A stretch of DNA of 64,000 nt from Comamonadaceae bacterium OS-4 (lineage in GTDB: Bacteria > Pseudomonadota > Gammaproteobacteria > Burkholderiales > Burkholderiaceae_C), in NCBI GenBank assembly GCA_027924025.1, contig AP026970.1, positions 2,874,501 through 2,938,500 on the forward strand, read 5' to 3'. The translations under genes and the position numbers were made by a program. Below, piece by piece: positions 36,180 through 45,998 of this stretch (positions are counted from its first letter, which is position 1; the number at the start of each line of letters is the position of its first letter). The notes beneath the pieces were generated by a model, which was given only the letters and a program-made list of their open reading frames with translations, was not told the DNA's origin and did not search any database.

Positions 36180-38753
36180 ATGGAAGTTACCCGCATTCGC
36201 GCATTACGCGGCCCCAACTTGTGGAGCCACCACACCGCCATTCAATCGGTTGTGATTTGCACCGCGGAAGAGGACGCCGTGTCCTCCATCCCGGGCTTTG
36301 AGGCCAAACTCCGCGCGCGCTTTCCGGAGGTCAGCCCATTTCAACCGGTAGGTCATTTGGAAAGCGTGTCTTTGGCCCGCGTTTTGGAGTTGGTCGCATT
36401 GGGCCTGCAAGCCCAGGCCGGCTGCCCGGTGACCTTCAGCTGCACCACACCGACGGTCGACAAACACGTCTACCAGGTGGTTGTGGAATACAGCGAGGAG
36501 GAAGTCGGCCACTTGGCGATGGAGTGGGCAGAAAAACTCTGCAACTCCGCGCTGCACGATACGCCCTTTGACTTGCAAGCTGCCCTCGAAGCCCTGCGCG
36601 AGCTGGATGAAGATGTCCGCCTCGGGCCAAGCACAGGCTCCATTGTGGACGCGGCAGTGGCACGTGGAATCCCTTACAGCCGCATGACCGAAGGCAGCAT
36701 GGTGCGCCTCGGATGGGGCAGCAAGCAACGTCGTATCCAAGCCGCTGAAATGGATGTGACCAGCGCGATCGCTGAAGCCATCGCGCAAGACAAGGAACTC
36801 ACCAAAAAACTATTGGCTGCGGCAGGTGTGCCGGTGCCCGGTGGGCGCTCTGTGGTCGATGCGGATGACGCGTGGGCCGCAGCTCAAGAAATCGGTTTGC
36901 CCGTCGTGGTCAAGCCCAACGACGGCAACCAGGGCAAAGGCGTCACCGTCAACATCACTAGCCGGGAACAATTGATCCGGGCTTTTGAAGTCGCCAAAGA
37001 ATTCCGCGATGACGTTCTGGTCGAACGCTTCATGCCGGGCAATGATTTCCGCTTGCTGGTGGTAGGCGACAAATTGGTTGCGGCAGCCCGCCGGGACCCG
37101 CCCAAAGTGGTGGGCGATGGGGTGCACACCATTGCGGAACTGGTGGCCCAGGTGAACGCTGACCCAAGACGTGGCTCGGGGCATTCCACCTCGCTCACCA
37201 AAATCCGTTTTGATGAAATCGCGAAAACAACCCTCGCGAACCAAGGCTTCAACGCAGACTCGGTGCCCGCCAAAGGCCAACGGGTGAATTTGCGCAATAA
37301 CGCAAATCTGTCGACCGGTGGCTCCGCCACAGACGTGACCGATGATGTGCACCCGGAAGTGGCCGCTCGCGCCATCGCTGCTGCTCACATGGTGGGCTTG
37401 GATATTTGCGGTGTGGACGTGGTGTGTGACTCCATTTTGCGCCCGCTGGAAGAACAAGGCGGCGGCATTGTCGAGGTCAACGCAGCGCCGGGCTTGCGCA
37501 TGCATTTGTCGCCTTCTTTTGGCAAAGGCCGCGCGGTGGGCGAAGCCATCATTGGCAGCATGTTCAAAAAAGGGCAGAACGGTCGCATTCCCATCGTGGC
37601 CGTGACCGGCACCAACGGTAAAACAACAACCGTTCGCCTCATTTCTCACTTGCTGAATCAGAACGGCATGCGAGTCGGCATGACCAATACCGACGGTGTT
37701 TACGTCAACGGCGACTGCATCGACACAGGTGACTGCAGCGGCCCCAAGAGCGCCAAGAGCGTGTTGCTACACCCGGACGTCGATGCCGCCGTATTGGAAA
37801 CGGCGCGCGGTGGCATTCTTCGGGAAGGCTTGGCTTTTGACCACTGTGACGTGGCGGTCGTGACCAACATCGGTAGTGGTGACCATCTCGGCTTGAACTT
37901 CATTACGACGGTCAATGAGTTGGCCGTGCTCAAGCGTGTCATTGTGCAAAACGTCGCGCCCACCGGGGCCGCCGTGCTCAATGCAGCAGACCCGATCGTG
38001 GCAAAAATGGCACCCAAGTGCAAAGGAGAAGTAATTTTCTTTGCGGCGGACATTACCCATCCGGTGATGGCCACCCACCGTGCACAAGGTCAAGCCGTCG
38101 TCTACGTGGAAGGCGGTCACATTGTCGCCAGCAAGGGCGACACGCTGCAAAAGACTGCACTGAGCGAAGTACCGATCACCCTGAACGGCGCCATTGGCTT
38201 CCAGGTCGATAACGTGATGGCCAGCGTGGCAGCGGCTTGGTCTTTGGGTATTTCGTGGGATGTGATCCGCAAAGGCTTGGCCAATTTCGCCAATGACAGC
38301 CACAACGCTGCTGGGCGGTTCAACCTGTTCAAGTACCGCGGTGCCACCGTGATCGCCGATTACGGCCACAACCCTGATGCGATGCTGGCACTCGTACAAG
38401 CGGTGCAAGCCTTGCCTGCTACACGCAGATCTGTCGTGATCAGTGGCGCCGGTGACCGCCGCGACCAGGACATCCGCCAACAAACGGAAATCCTGGGCGA
38501 TGCATTCGACGAAGTCGTGATGTTCGAAGACCAATGCCAACGGGGCCGCAATGATGGCGAGGTTCTAGCCTTGCTGCGTGAAGGCTTGGCCAGCGCCAAG
38601 CGAACCAAAGAACAATCCGAGGTATTCGGCGAGTTTCTTGCGATCGACTCAGCCATGAACAAACTCCAGCCCGGGGAGTTGTGCCTAGTTTTGGTCGATC
38701 AGGTTGAAGAGGCGATGGCCCACATCGCCGCCAAAGTGGCGAGCGATACCTGA
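36180..38753 (+). CDS. cphA: Cyanophycin synthetase
   Basis: An 857-residue enzyme that builds multi-L-arginyl-poly-L-aspartate, a nitrogen reserve, by alternately adding Asp (ATP-grasp site) and Arg (Mur-ligase site). The ATP-grasp region (about 215-470) has VVVKPNDGNQGKGV and VERFMPGNDFRLLVVG. The Mur-ligase domain has an intact P-loop GTNGKTTT starting at Gly477 (Lys481) and the YGHNPDAM block. ATG 36180 lies 8 bp after the preceding stop, and the N-terminus MEVTRIRALRGPNLW aligns with the upstream paralogue. It is convergent with gpsA (2 bp). No cyanophycinase gene is in the window. Confidence 0.95.
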   Translation: MEVTRIRALRGPNLWSHHTAIQSVVICTAEEDAVSSIPGFEAKLRARFPEVSPFQPVGHLESVSLARVLELVALGLQAQAGCPVTFSCTTPTVDKHVYQVVVEYSEEEVGHLAMEWAEKLCNSALHDTPFDLQAALEALRELDEDVRLGPSTGSIVDAAVARGIPYSRMTEGSMVRLGWGSKQRRIQAAEMDVTSAIAEAIAQDKELTKKLLAAAGVPVPGGRSVVDADDAWAAAQEIGLPVVVKPNDGNQGKGVTVNITSREQLIRAFEVAKEFRDDVLVERFMPGNDFRLLVVGDKLVAAARRDPPKVVGDGVHTIAELVAQVNADPRRGSGHSTSLTKIRFDEIAKTTLANQGFNADSVPAKGQRVNLRNNANLSTGGSATDVTDDVHPEVAARAIAAAHMVGLDICGVDVVCDSILRPLEEQGGGIVEVNAAPGLRMHLSPSFGKGRAVGEAIIGSMFKKGQNGRIPIVAVTGTNGKTTTVRLISHLLNQNGMRVGMTNTDGVYVNGDCIDTGDCSGPKSAKSVLLHPDVDAAVLETARGGILREGLAFDHCDVAVVTNIGSGDHLGLNFITTVNELAVLKRVIVQNVAPTGAAVLNAADPIVAKMAPKCKGEVIFFAADITHPVMATHRAQGQAVVYVEGGHIVASKGDTLQKTALSEVPITLNGAIGFQVDNVMASVAAAWSLGISWDVIRKGLANFANDSHNAAGRFNLFKYRGATVIADYGHNPDAMLALVQAVQALPATRRSVVISGAGDRRDQDIRQQTEILGDAFDEVVMFEDQCQRGRNDGEVLALLREGLASAKRTKEQSEVFGEFLAIDSAMNKLQPGELCLVLVDQVEEAMAHIAAKVASDT

Positions 38754-38755
38754 GC

Positions 38756-39781
38756 CTAGTAAACCTCGGAAACCGGCCCCCGGCCCATCAGCGCAGCGAC
38801 TGCCTGATGGGCTTTTAACTGCCCGTCCAGCAAGCCCACCACCGCTTGGGTGATCGGCATCGGTACACCCAAGGTGCTTGCGCGTTGCCATACGGTACGC
38901 GCGCTGTACACACCTTCGGCCACATGACCCAATTCCGCCACCGCCTGCTCCAGCGTTTTGTTAGCTGCCAAGGCTTGGCCCACCTTGCGGTTGCGCGACA
39001 GGTCACCCGTGGCGGTAAGGACCAAATCTCCCAATCCGCTCAGGCCCATAAAAGTTTCAGCTTTCGCACCGAGTGCTACGCCAAGCCGGGTCATTTCTGC
39101 CAAGCCCCGGGTGATCAGGGCGGCACGAGCATTGAGCCCGAGATGAAGGCCATCGCACAAGCCTGTTGCGATTGCGAGCACATTTTTCACTGCGCCGCCG
39201 ACCTCTACCCCTGCAACGTCTTCATTGGCATACACACGGAGTTCAGGGCTGTGAAAGGCCTCGACCAGCACGCGCCGCACCGGCTCATGCGGGCTGGCGG
39301 CAACCAAAGCGGTCGGCTGTCCGGCGGCCACTTCTTGGGCAAAGCTGGGTCCACTCAATACCCCCGCTTGCAAATGTGGAGCAACGGACTGCAAAACCTC
39401 GTACCCCAGCAAACCCGGTGCACCCGGCGCCAAGGGCGCTTCAAATCCCTTACACAACCAAGCAACAGTGCAGTGCGTGTGAGCCACTTGTTGCAAGGTG
39501 GACCGCAACCCGGCCATGGGCGTGGCGATGATCACAAGATCAAAGCCGCGACCATCGGGCGGAGCCAACAGCGTGGAAATGTCTTCGTTCGTGACATTCA
39601 AAGCCGGCGGAAAGCCGCAACCGGGCAAGTAGCGGTGGTTCATGCGCTCGGCCGCCATCTGTTGCACCGCAACGGCATCTCGCGCCCACAAGGTCACTGT
39701 GTGCGCTTGCCGTTCATTGCGGGCAGCGCTGATGGCGAGCGCCGTACCCCAGGCACCTGCGCCGATGACTATGATTTTCAT
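38756..39781 (-). CDS. gpsA: Glycerol-3-phosphate dehydrogenase [NAD(P)+]
   Basis: Reduces dihydroxyacetone phosphate to sn-glycerol-3-phosphate for phospholipid synthesis; 341 residues. The Rossmann motif [10 protein letters not shown] (residues 7-16) and the catalytic-lysine region ([13 protein letters not shown]) are present. The start at 39781 begins MKIIVIGAG, as usual for the family. It is the last of a conserved rhodanese-grxC-secB-gpsA cluster, the same order as in E. coli. Confidence 0.95.
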   Translation of the reverse strand: MKIIVIGAGAWGTALAISAARNERQAHTVTLWARDAVAVQQMAAERMNHRYLPGCGFPPALNVTNEDISTLLAPPDGRGFDLVIIATPMAGLRSTLQQVAHTHCTVAWLCKGFEAPLAPGAPGLLGYEVLQSVAPHLQAGVLSGPSFAQEVAAGQPTALVAASPHEPVRRVLVEAFHSPELRVYANEDVAGVEVGGAVKNVLAIATGLCDGLHLGLNARAALITRGLAEMTRLGVALGAKAETFMGLSGLGDLVLTATGDLSRNRKVGQALAANKTLEQAVAELGHVAEGVYSARTVWQRASTLGVPMPITQAVVGLLDGQLKAHQAVAALMGRGPVSEVY

Positions 39782-39835
39782 AGCGACTTGCGCTGATAAA
39801 ACATGGGCGAGAGGCCACAACCTCTCTGAACCACG

Positions 39836-40291
39836 TTATTGCGGCAAAGTGCCCGCAGCAGCGCCCGCAGCTTCCATTTGCTGCTGCTCGTACATGGCTT
39901 GGAAGTTGATTTCCGAGAGGTGGACCGGTGGGAAACCACCGCGTTGAATCAGGTCCGCCACGTTACCGCGCAGGTAGGGGTACACGATTTGCGGGCAAGC
40001 AATGCCCATGATCTGGCTCAGTTGTTCCTGGCCCAGGTTGCGGATTTCAAAAATTCCGGCCTGCTTGGCTTCTACCAAGAAGACGGTTTTGTCTTTGATT
40101 TTGGTCTGCACGGTAGCTGTCACACACACCTCGTACACGCCGTCTGCGACAGGAGCTGCCTCAACGCCGAGCTGGATGTCTACGGATGGCTGCTCTTGCT
40201 CCAACAAAATCGCAGGAGAGTTGGGTTGCTCCAACGATGCCTCCTTGAGGTAGACGCGTTGAATCTGGAAAACGGGATCTTGGTCAGCCAT
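39836..40291 (-). CDS. secB: Protein-export chaperone SecB
   Basis: A 151-residue acidic cytosolic chaperone that keeps preproteins unfolded and hands them to SecA; it works as a tetramer. Characteristic parts are [14 protein letters not shown] near the N-terminus and [15 protein letters not shown]...[16 protein letters not shown] sequence near the C-terminus. The start at 40291 gives the family's normal [11 protein letters not shown] opening. It lies between grxC and gpsA; the hairpin at 40318-40344 precedes it. Confidence 0.95.
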   Translation of the reverse strand: MADQDPVFQIQRVYLKEASLEQPNSPAILLEQEQPSVDIQLGVEAAPVADGVYEVCVTATVQTKIKDKTVFLVEAKQAGIFEIRNLGQEQLSQIMGIACPQIVYPYLRGNVADLIQRGGFPPVHLSEINFQAMYEQQQMEAAGAAAGTLPQ

Positions 40292-40317
40292 GTCTGAGGT
40301 CTCTCTAAATAAACAGA

Positions 40318-40344
40318 AGCCCGCCGGCACAACGCCGACGGGCT
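40318..40344 (-). terminator. Hairpin between grxC and secB
   Basis: AGCCCGCCGGC (40318-40328) pairs with GCCGACGGGCT (40334-40344) with one mismatch around a 5-nt loop. Read on the minus strand it is followed by a T-rich stretch (TTCTGTTTATTT). It lies after grxC and before secB, so it could be a partial terminator or attenuator for grxC transcripts. Confidence 0.5.
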
Positions 40345-40375
40345 ACGAAAACAGAATTCGTTGGTGAGAATTATG

Positions 40376-40639
40376 TCAGGCTACAGCGCCCAACAAAGGC
40401 AGCAAGCCGCCACTGCTGTCCAACGCCATCAAATCGTCGCAACCACCCACGTGGGTATCGCCAATGAAAATTTGGGGCACTGTGCGTCGCCCGGTGAGCT
40501 CCATCATCTTCATGCGCTCATCGGGGTTGGCGTCGACACGAATCTCTTCGATCGTGTCCACGCCTTTGGATTTCAAAATGCGCTTGGCCTGCACGCAGTA
40601 AGGGCAGACGGCGGTGGTGTACATCTTCACGGCTTGCAT
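40376..40639 (-). CDS. grxC: Glutaredoxin 3
   Basis: An 87-residue dithiol glutaredoxin that reduces disulfides with glutathione. The active site CPYC is at residues 12-15, and TVPQIFIG (cis-Pro) and GGCDDL complete the glutathione site. I choose ATG 40639 over 40648 because AAAGGA lies 9 bases before 40639 but directly abuts 40648. It belongs to the rhodanese-grxC-secB-gpsA cluster. Confidence 0.94.
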   Translation of the reverse strand: MQAVKMYTTAVCPYCVQAKRILKSKGVDTIEEIRVDANPDERMKMMELTGRRTVPQIFIGDTHVGGCDDLMALDSSGGLLPLLGAVA

Positions 40640-40670
40640 GGAGCTCATTCCTTTAGATCGTCAGCCCGGA

Positions 40671-41078
40671 TCAGGCTTTTTCAACTGGGAGGTTAGCCAA
40701 TTTCCACGCTTTAAGCCCACCCTGCATCGATTGGGCCTGCTCGTAACCCAGTTTCTTGGCAATGTTGACTGCCTTGGCAGACCGCGCACCGCTTTGGCAA
40801 ACCAGCACCAAGGGCAAGCCTTTGTTTTTCACGGCGCCTGCGAGCTTCGCCTCCAAGTCAGCGAGCGGGAGATTCTTGGAACCAACGATGTGACCGGCAG
40901 CAAACTCGGCAGCGTCAGACACATCCACCACGTTGGCTTTTTCACGGTTAATCAACTGAATGGCCTTGCCGGAGTCAATGCCCACTGCAGTCGCGCCCTG
41001 GAACACGGGCCACAGCAGCAAGCCGCCAGACGACAGTGCGATCGCGATCAGCATCCAGTTATCGATAAAAAATTTCAC
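40671..41078 (-). CDS. Membrane-anchored rhodanese-like protein (YibN type)
   Basis: A 135-residue protein with one N-terminal transmembrane helix (about residues 8-25) and a rhodanese domain carrying CQSGARS (Cys94 by my count) as the active-site loop. It corresponds by position and architecture to E. coli YibN, upstream of grxC-secB-gpsA. A sulfurtransferase or membrane-biogenesis role is possible. It is divergent from gpmA with 104 bp between the start codons. Confidence 0.88.
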   Translation of the reverse strand: MKFFIDNWMLIAIALSSGGLLLWPVFQGATAVGIDSGKAIQLINREKANVVDVSDAAEFAAGHIVGSKNLPLADLEAKLAGAVKNKGLPLVLVCQSGARSAKAVNIAKKLGYEQAQSMQGGLKAWKLANLPVEKA

Positions 41079-41182
41079 TTTGTTCCTTCTTGGTTACTTG
41101 GCTCGGAGACGCCATTTTAGAATGGAGCTCCTCCAGCTGACGGACACTCCGGCCGGTTTTATCAACGTTTGAACGCACACCC

Positions 41183-41926
41183 ATGTACAAATTAGTCCTC
41201 GTACGCCACGGCGAATCCACTTGGAATCTTGAAAATCGCTTCACCGGATGGACCGATGTAGACCTCACACCTACCGGGGTTGAACAAGCCAAAAATGCAG
41301 GGCGACTGCTCAAAGCTGAGGGGTATGAATTTGATGTGGCCTACACCAGCGTGCTCAAGCGCGCTATCCGCACTTTGTGGCACACACTCGATGAAATGGA
41401 CCGCACATGGCTGCCGGTCGTGCACAGCTGGCGCCTCAATGAACGCCACTACGGCGCCTTGCAGGGTTTGAACAAAACCGACATGGCCAAACAGTACGGC
41501 GACGCGCAAGTCTTGGTATGGCGCCGAAGCTACGACACGCCGCCACCTGCGCTGGAAGCCACAGACCCCCGCAGCGAACGCTCGGATATCCGCTACGCTA
41601 AGCTCCCTGCAGAACAAATCCCGCTCACGGAATGCCTGAAAGACACGGTAGACCGTGTAATTCCCTTCTGGAATGAATCGATTGCCCCTGCCATCAAGGC
41701 AGGCAAGCGCATTGTGCTGGCAGCGCACGGCAACTCGATCCGCGCATTGATCAAGTACTTGGACAACATTTCTGACGATGACATCGTCGGCGTCAACGTT
41801 CCCAATGGCATTCCATTGGTTTACGAGCTCGACGAAAACCTCAAGCCGATTCGCCACTACTACCTCGGCGATGCGGAGGCAGCAGCCAAGGCAGCGGCAG
41901 CAGTTGCATCCCAAGGCAAGGCCTGA
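41183..41926 (+). CDS. gpmA: 2,3-bisphosphoglycerate-dependent phosphoglycerate mutase
   Basis: Interconverts 3- and 2-phosphoglycerate in glycolysis; 247 residues. The phosphorylated-histidine motif RHGESTWN begins at Arg8 (His9), [12 protein letters not shown] follows, and [11 protein letters not shown] and [10 protein letters not shown] (second catalytic His) are intact. An Ala-rich C-terminal tail of about 15 residues is present. A strong terminator follows 20 bp after the stop codon. Confidence 0.96.
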   Translation: MYKLVLVRHGESTWNLENRFTGWTDVDLTPTGVEQAKNAGRLLKAEGYEFDVAYTSVLKRAIRTLWHTLDEMDRTWLPVVHSWRLNERHYGALQGLNKTDMAKQYGDAQVLVWRRSYDTPPPALEATDPRSERSDIRYAKLPAEQIPLTECLKDTVDRVIPFWNESIAPAIKAGKRIVLAAHGNSIRALIKYLDNISDDDIVGVNVPNGIPLVYELDENLKPIRHYYLGDAEAAAKAAAAVASQGKA

Positions 41927-41945
41927 TACCCGGAGATTCTCATTA

Positions 41946-41970
41946 AACGCCCGCTACAGCGGGCGTTTTT
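41946..41970 (+). terminator. Intrinsic terminator after gpmA
   Basis: AACGCCCGC (41946-41954) and GCGGGCGTT (41959-41967) form a perfect 9-bp stem with a 4-nt loop, and the Ts continue to 41970. It is well placed to end gpmA transcription before ctpA. Confidence 0.88.
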
Positions 41971-42040
41971 GCAGGTCTTCGCGGAACTGGTATGAGGGTT
42001 GCAACTCCAAGGTGTATATTGAGACGACACAGGAAAAACT

Positions 42041-43477
42041 ATGGGTCACAAACTAAAAATCACCGGCTGGGTTGCATTAGGGGTTGTTGCTGGTGCACTC
42101 ACCACCGTTTCGTTGCAAACCGTTGCGCGCAATTCACTCGCCCCCTTGCCGCTGGAAGAGCTACAGCAGCTTGCGACTGTGTTCGGAATGGTCAAGAGTG
42201 ACTATGTGGAACCTGTAGACGAGAAAAAACTGATCACCGACGCCATCACTGGGATGGTTGCGAGTCTGGATCCGCATTCTCAGTATTTCGATAAAAAGGC
42301 ATTCAAAGAATTCCGGGAAGGCACTTCCGGAAAGTTTGTGGGTGTCGGGATCGAAATCACCCAAGAGGATGGCCTTGTCAAAGTCGTTTCGCCCATCGAA
42401 GGATCTCCCGCCTTCCGAGCAGGCCTCAAAACCAATGACTTGATCACCAAAATCGATGACACCGCGGTCAAAGGGCTGACCCTCAACGAAGCCGTGAAAC
42501 GGATGCGTGGCGAGCCCAATACCAAGGTGCTTCTGACCATCTTCCGCAAGGAAGAAAACCGCACCTTCCCGGTCACGATCATCCGGGAGGAAATCAAGCA
42601 GCAATCCGTCCGTGGAAAAGTAGTGGAGCCAGGCTACGCGTGGATCCGCGTGAGTCAATTCCAGGAACGCAGCTTCGAAGACTTCGCCAAGAAAGTGGAC
42701 GAACTCTACAAGCAAGACCCCAAAATCAAAGGCATGGTGCTAGACCTGCGCAATGACCCCGGCGGCCTGCTGACCTCCGCGGTAGCCATGTCGGCGGCCT
42801 TTTTGCCTGATAACGTCACGGTGGTATCCACCAATGGCCAGACCCCAGAAAGCAAGCAGGTCCTGCGGGCTACAGCCAGTGACATACGTGGCTTGTCTGG
42901 CGCAGAGGCATTGAAGACGTTGCCTGCTGCCTTGAAGAAAGTACCTATGGTGGTTCTGGTCAATGAAGGCTCGGCATCCGCCAGTGAAATCGTGGCGGGT
43001 GCATTGCAAGACCACAAACGCGCCACGATCATGGGTAGCCAGTCATTCGGCAAAGGCTCGGTGCAAACCTTCCGGCCTTTGGGCCCTGACACAGGGCTAA
43101 AAATCACTACGTCGCGGTATTACACGCCCAACGGACGCTCCATCCAGGCCAAGGGCATCGTGCCGGACCTGATGGTGGATGAAACCGAAGAAGGTAGTCC
43201 ATTTGCGGCGTTGCGCATGCGCGAGGCCGATTTGGAAAAGCACCTCTCCAGCGGACAAGGCGAAGAGAAAAAAGACACCGCTCGCGAAAAAGCCCGTGAG
43301 GAGGCCTTGAAGCGCCTGGAGGAAGAGTCACGCAAACCCGCCTCGGAGCGTAAAGTGCCTGAGTTTGGCTCAGACAAAGACTTTCAGCTGATCCAGGCCA
43401 TCAACCACCTGAAGGGCAAGCCTGTTCTGGTCAGCAAGACCCAGGTGGAGCGCAAAGAAGAAGCCAAAGACAACTGA
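42041..43477 (+). CDS. ctpA: Carboxyl-terminal processing protease (S41 family)
   Basis: A 478-residue periplasm-facing serine protease. An N-terminal signal-anchor (about residues 6-25) is followed by a PDZ domain (about 95-180; GVGIEI...SPAFRAGL) and the S41 catalytic domain with NEGSASASE (Ser311-Glu316 region) and the catalytic Lys338 in SFGKGS. These Ser/Lys-dyad proteases trim C-termini of exported or cell-wall enzymes. A charged Lys/Glu-rich tail ends the protein. moeB follows after 7 bp. Confidence 0.94.
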   Translation: MGHKLKITGWVALGVVAGALTTVSLQTVARNSLAPLPLEELQQLATVFGMVKSDYVEPVDEKKLITDAITGMVASLDPHSQYFDKKAFKEFREGTSGKFVGVGIEITQEDGLVKVVSPIEGSPAFRAGLKTNDLITKIDDTAVKGLTLNEAVKRMRGEPNTKVLLTIFRKEENRTFPVTIIREEIKQQSVRGKVVEPGYAWIRVSQFQERSFEDFAKKVDELYKQDPKIKGMVLDLRNDPGGLLTSAVAMSAAFLPDNVTVVSTNGQTPESKQVLRATASDIRGLSGAEALKTLPAALKKVPMVVLVNEGSASASEIVAGALQDHKRATIMGSQSFGKGSVQTFRPLGPDTGLKITTSRYYTPNGRSIQAKGIVPDLMVDETEEGSPFAALRMREADLEKHLSSGQGEEKKDTAREKAREEALKRLEEESRKPASERKVPEFGSDKDFQLIQAINHLKGKPVLVSKTQVERKEEAKDN

Positions 43478-43484
43478 CCGGCCG

Positions 43485-44246
43485 ATGCAGGACGAGGCAC
43501 TGCTGCGATATTCGCGGCACATCTTGCTCGATGAAATCGGGATCGAGGGACAGACCCGGATTTGCGACAGTCATGTCTTGATAGTGGGTGCGGGCGGACT
43601 AGGTGCCCCCGCTGCTCTCTATCTTGCGGCTGCGGGCGTCGGTCAGATCACCCTGACAGACCCCGATGTTGTCGACCTGACCAATTTGCAACGGCAAATC
43701 ATTCACGCAACGGATGCGATTGGCCGACCCAAAGTTGCTTCTGCGGCCGGCAGTCTTGCTGCTATCAACCCGCTGACCGAGGTCCATCCTTTGCAGGTTC
43801 GAGCCGATACCGACTGGCTGATAGCTCACGTGGCGCAGATGGATGTGGTGCTGGACTGCAGTGACAATTTCGAAACCCGCCAGGCGGTCAATGCGGCATG
43901 TGTCCACCATCGGGTACCACTCGTATCAGGGGCTGCCATCCGGTTTGCCGGGCAAATCACCGTCTTCGACCATCGCACACCCAACGCCCCGTGTTACGCG
44001 TGCGCGTTCCCGCCCGACGACCCGCCACCGGCCACTCAATGCTCCACCATGGGTGTTTTTGCGCCTTTGGTTGGAATCATCGGTGCCATGCAAGCGGCGG
44101 AAGCGCTCAAACTGCTGCTACAGGTTCCGGGCACTTTGAGCGGCCGGATTTTGTTGCTGGATGCACTGTCAATGGAATGGAGCGATATGCGACTGCCCCG
44201 CAATCCGGCATGCACTGTTTGTGGAACCTCCAGTGGCCACAACTAG
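43485..44246 (+). CDS. moeB: MoeB/ThiF-family adenylyltransferase
   Basis: A 253-residue E1-like enzyme that adenylates the C-terminal Gly of a sulfur-carrier protein (MoaD or ThiS). It has the nucleotide loop GAGGLGAP (about residues 31-38), the Arg finger DLTNLQRQ, two zinc-binding pairs (CYAC and CTVC) and a Cys-containing QCSTMG crossover segment. Which carrier it serves cannot be settled without moa or thi neighbours. It lies 7 bp after ctpA. Confidence 0.9.
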   Translation: MQDEALLRYSRHILLDEIGIEGQTRICDSHVLIVGAGGLGAPAALYLAAAGVGQITLTDPDVVDLTNLQRQIIHATDAIGRPKVASAAGSLAAINPLTEVHPLQVRADTDWLIAHVAQMDVVLDCSDNFETRQAVNAACVHHRVPLVSGAAIRFAGQITVFDHRTPNAPCYACAFPPDDPPPATQCSTMGVFAPLVGIIGAMQAAEALKLLLQVPGTLSGRILLLDALSMEWSDMRLPRNPACTVCGTSSGHN

Positions 44247-44344
44247 CCTGAGATAACCGGTCTTTTTAACCCCAAGGCGTTCGCCGCGGTGAGCGGGAAA
44301 TTCAACGCTTCCTGTTAGACTTTGAAACACGCCAAAACCTGATC

Positions 44345-45139
44345 GTGGAAAAACAAAACCCCTACCCTGCCATACAGCTGCATCATTTGCGGCTGGAGAA
44401 CGCACGAGCGCTTTTGGAGCACGACACCACCGTGTCACTCCCTTCGGCAGCGGATTCACCAGAGGCTTATTTGCAAGCCGTTATCGATGGCCTTTGCGAG
44501 CTGTCCTTGCGGGATCCACTGACCGGACTCGCCAATCGGCGTCATTTCTCGGGGGTTCTGGAGCGGTCAATTGACGTGGTCGCACGGTCGGGTGAACCAG
44601 CACTTCTGTTGATGCTGGACATTGATCACTTCAAGAAGGTGAACGACACCTACGGCCACCAAGCTGGGGACCAAGTACTCCAGGTCATTGCCAAAACTCT
44701 GACCGGATGTGTCCGACCGATGGACACGGTCGCCAGATTGGGCGGAGAAGAGTTTTCTGTCATGCTGCCGAGTTGCCACACAGGTTACGGCAAAGTCGTT
44801 GCGGAGCGGATCAGGGCACAAATTGAAAACCTCTCCATCCAAATTGCGCCCGGCCTCAGTATCAAAGTGACGGTGAGTATTGGCGGCGCCTATGCCCCTG
44901 AATGGGTCAGGTCTACCGGCTCACTCTGGTCGGAGCGTGCCGATTTACAACTCTATCGTGCCAAAAAAGAGGGGCGTAACCGCATCTTCCTCGACCAACA
45001 ACAAGAGATCTATGTCAGTGCCGAAGAAAAAAATCTCTTGTTCGGTCACCTGTCTTTGGGTGATCCCGCGTGGATTGAAAGCGTTTCAAATGAACCACCC
45101 AACAATACGGGTGCAGGCCCCATGCAGAGGGTATTCTGA
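44345..45139 (+). CDS. GGDEF-domain diguanylate cyclase
   Basis: A 264-residue cytoplasmic protein. A short N-terminal helical region (1-70) precedes a GGDEF domain (about 71-220) with an intact GGEEF active site, DIDHFKKVND metal-binding segment, and an RPMD inhibitory I-site five residues before GGEEF, so feedback-inhibited c-di-GMP synthesis is expected. The GTG start lacks a good ribosome site, and the frame is open upstream to 44270 (with only CTG codons), so the true start may be further 5'. Its stop overlaps the next ATG (TGATG), coupling it to the FlhG-like ATPase. Confidence 0.88.
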   Translation: MEKQNPYPAIQLHHLRLENARALLEHDTTVSLPSAADSPEAYLQAVIDGLCELSLRDPLTGLANRRHFSGVLERSIDVVARSGEPALLLMLDIDHFKKVNDTYGHQAGDQVLQVIAKTLTGCVRPMDTVARLGGEEFSVMLPSCHTGYGKVVAERIRAQIENLSIQIAPGLSIKVTVSIGGAYAPEWVRSTGSLWSERADLQLYRAKKEGRNRIFLDQQQEIYVSAEEKNLLFGHLSLGDPAWIESVSNEPPNNTGAGPMQRVF

Positions 45140-45975
45140 TGTCTGACGTATTAAACCCACCCCACTCTGCCGAAGGCAACACCGGGTTGCCGACGCAACC
45201 ATCTGGCAAAGTCATCGCGGTTACCAGCGGTAAAGGCGGCGTCGGAAAAACATTTGTATCTGCCAACTTGGCTGCTGCCATGGCCAAACGGGGCCAGCGG
45301 GTCTTGGTGCTCGATGCCGATCTCGGCCTCGCCAACCTCGATGTGGTGTTGAACCTCTACCCCAAAATCACCTTGCACGATGTATTCACCGGCAAGGCGA
45401 AATTGGAAGAAGCCATCATTCGTGCCCCGGGAGGCTTTTCAGTACTGCTGGCTGGATCAGGGATGGTGGAGTATTCACGTCTCACGCCCGAGGTACGCGG
45501 CGACTTCCTGCGGATCATGAATGGCTTGGTACCGCATTACGACGTTGTGATTCTCGATACCGGAGCCGGGATTTCTGACGTGGTGTTGTTCGCAGTTTCT
45601 CTCGCTGCGGAAGTGATGGTGGTAGCCACTCCGGAACCGACGTCCCTCACCGATGCCTATGCCACCATCAAAGTACTGGTGGGGCAGCAGAAACGACAGA
45701 CGATTCGTCTTGTTATCAATCAGACAGCCCGCTTGGGCGATGGGCGCGCAATTACCACCCAACTGCAGCAGGTGTTGGACCGGTTCGTCACCACCGACAC
45801 GGGCAAACACGTGAAATTAGTCCACATGGGAGACATTCCTGTAGACCCCGCAGTGCGTCAGGCGATCATGCGACGCCAACTACTGCTGCAAGCCATGCCC
45901 GGCAGCCCTGCCGCGCTGGCGATTTCTCAGCTGGCAGTGAAAGTCGAAGAGACGGTGGGCCTCAAAGCCGAATAA
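45139..45975 (+). CDS. MinD/ParA-superfamily ATPase, FlhG-like
   Basis: A 278-residue deviant-Walker ATPase. It has SGKGGVGKT (about residues 30-38) with the signature first Lys, DADLGLANLDVVL, and LDTGAGISD for Walker B. DADLGLANLD is typical of FlhG/MinD2 proteins that position flagella or pili. No flagellar genes are near; instead it is coupled to a diguanylate cyclase. A C-terminal amphipathic stretch (LAISQLAVKVEETVG) could touch membrane. The cargo is unknown. Confidence 0.85.
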   Translation: MSDVLNPPHSAEGNTGLPTQPSGKVIAVTSGKGGVGKTFVSANLAAAMAKRGQRVLVLDADLGLANLDVVLNLYPKITLHDVFTGKAKLEEAIIRAPGGFSVLLAGSGMVEYSRLTPEVRGDFLRIMNGLVPHYDVVILDTGAGISDVVLFAVSLAAEVMVVATPEPTSLTDAYATIKVLVGQQKRQTIRLVINQTARLGDGRAITTQLQQVLDRFVTTDTGKHVKLVHMGDIPVDPAVRQAIMRRQLLLQAMPGSPAALAISQLAVKVEETVGLKAE

Positions 45976-45998
45976 GACTTGCGCTAGCCTGGCACAAC

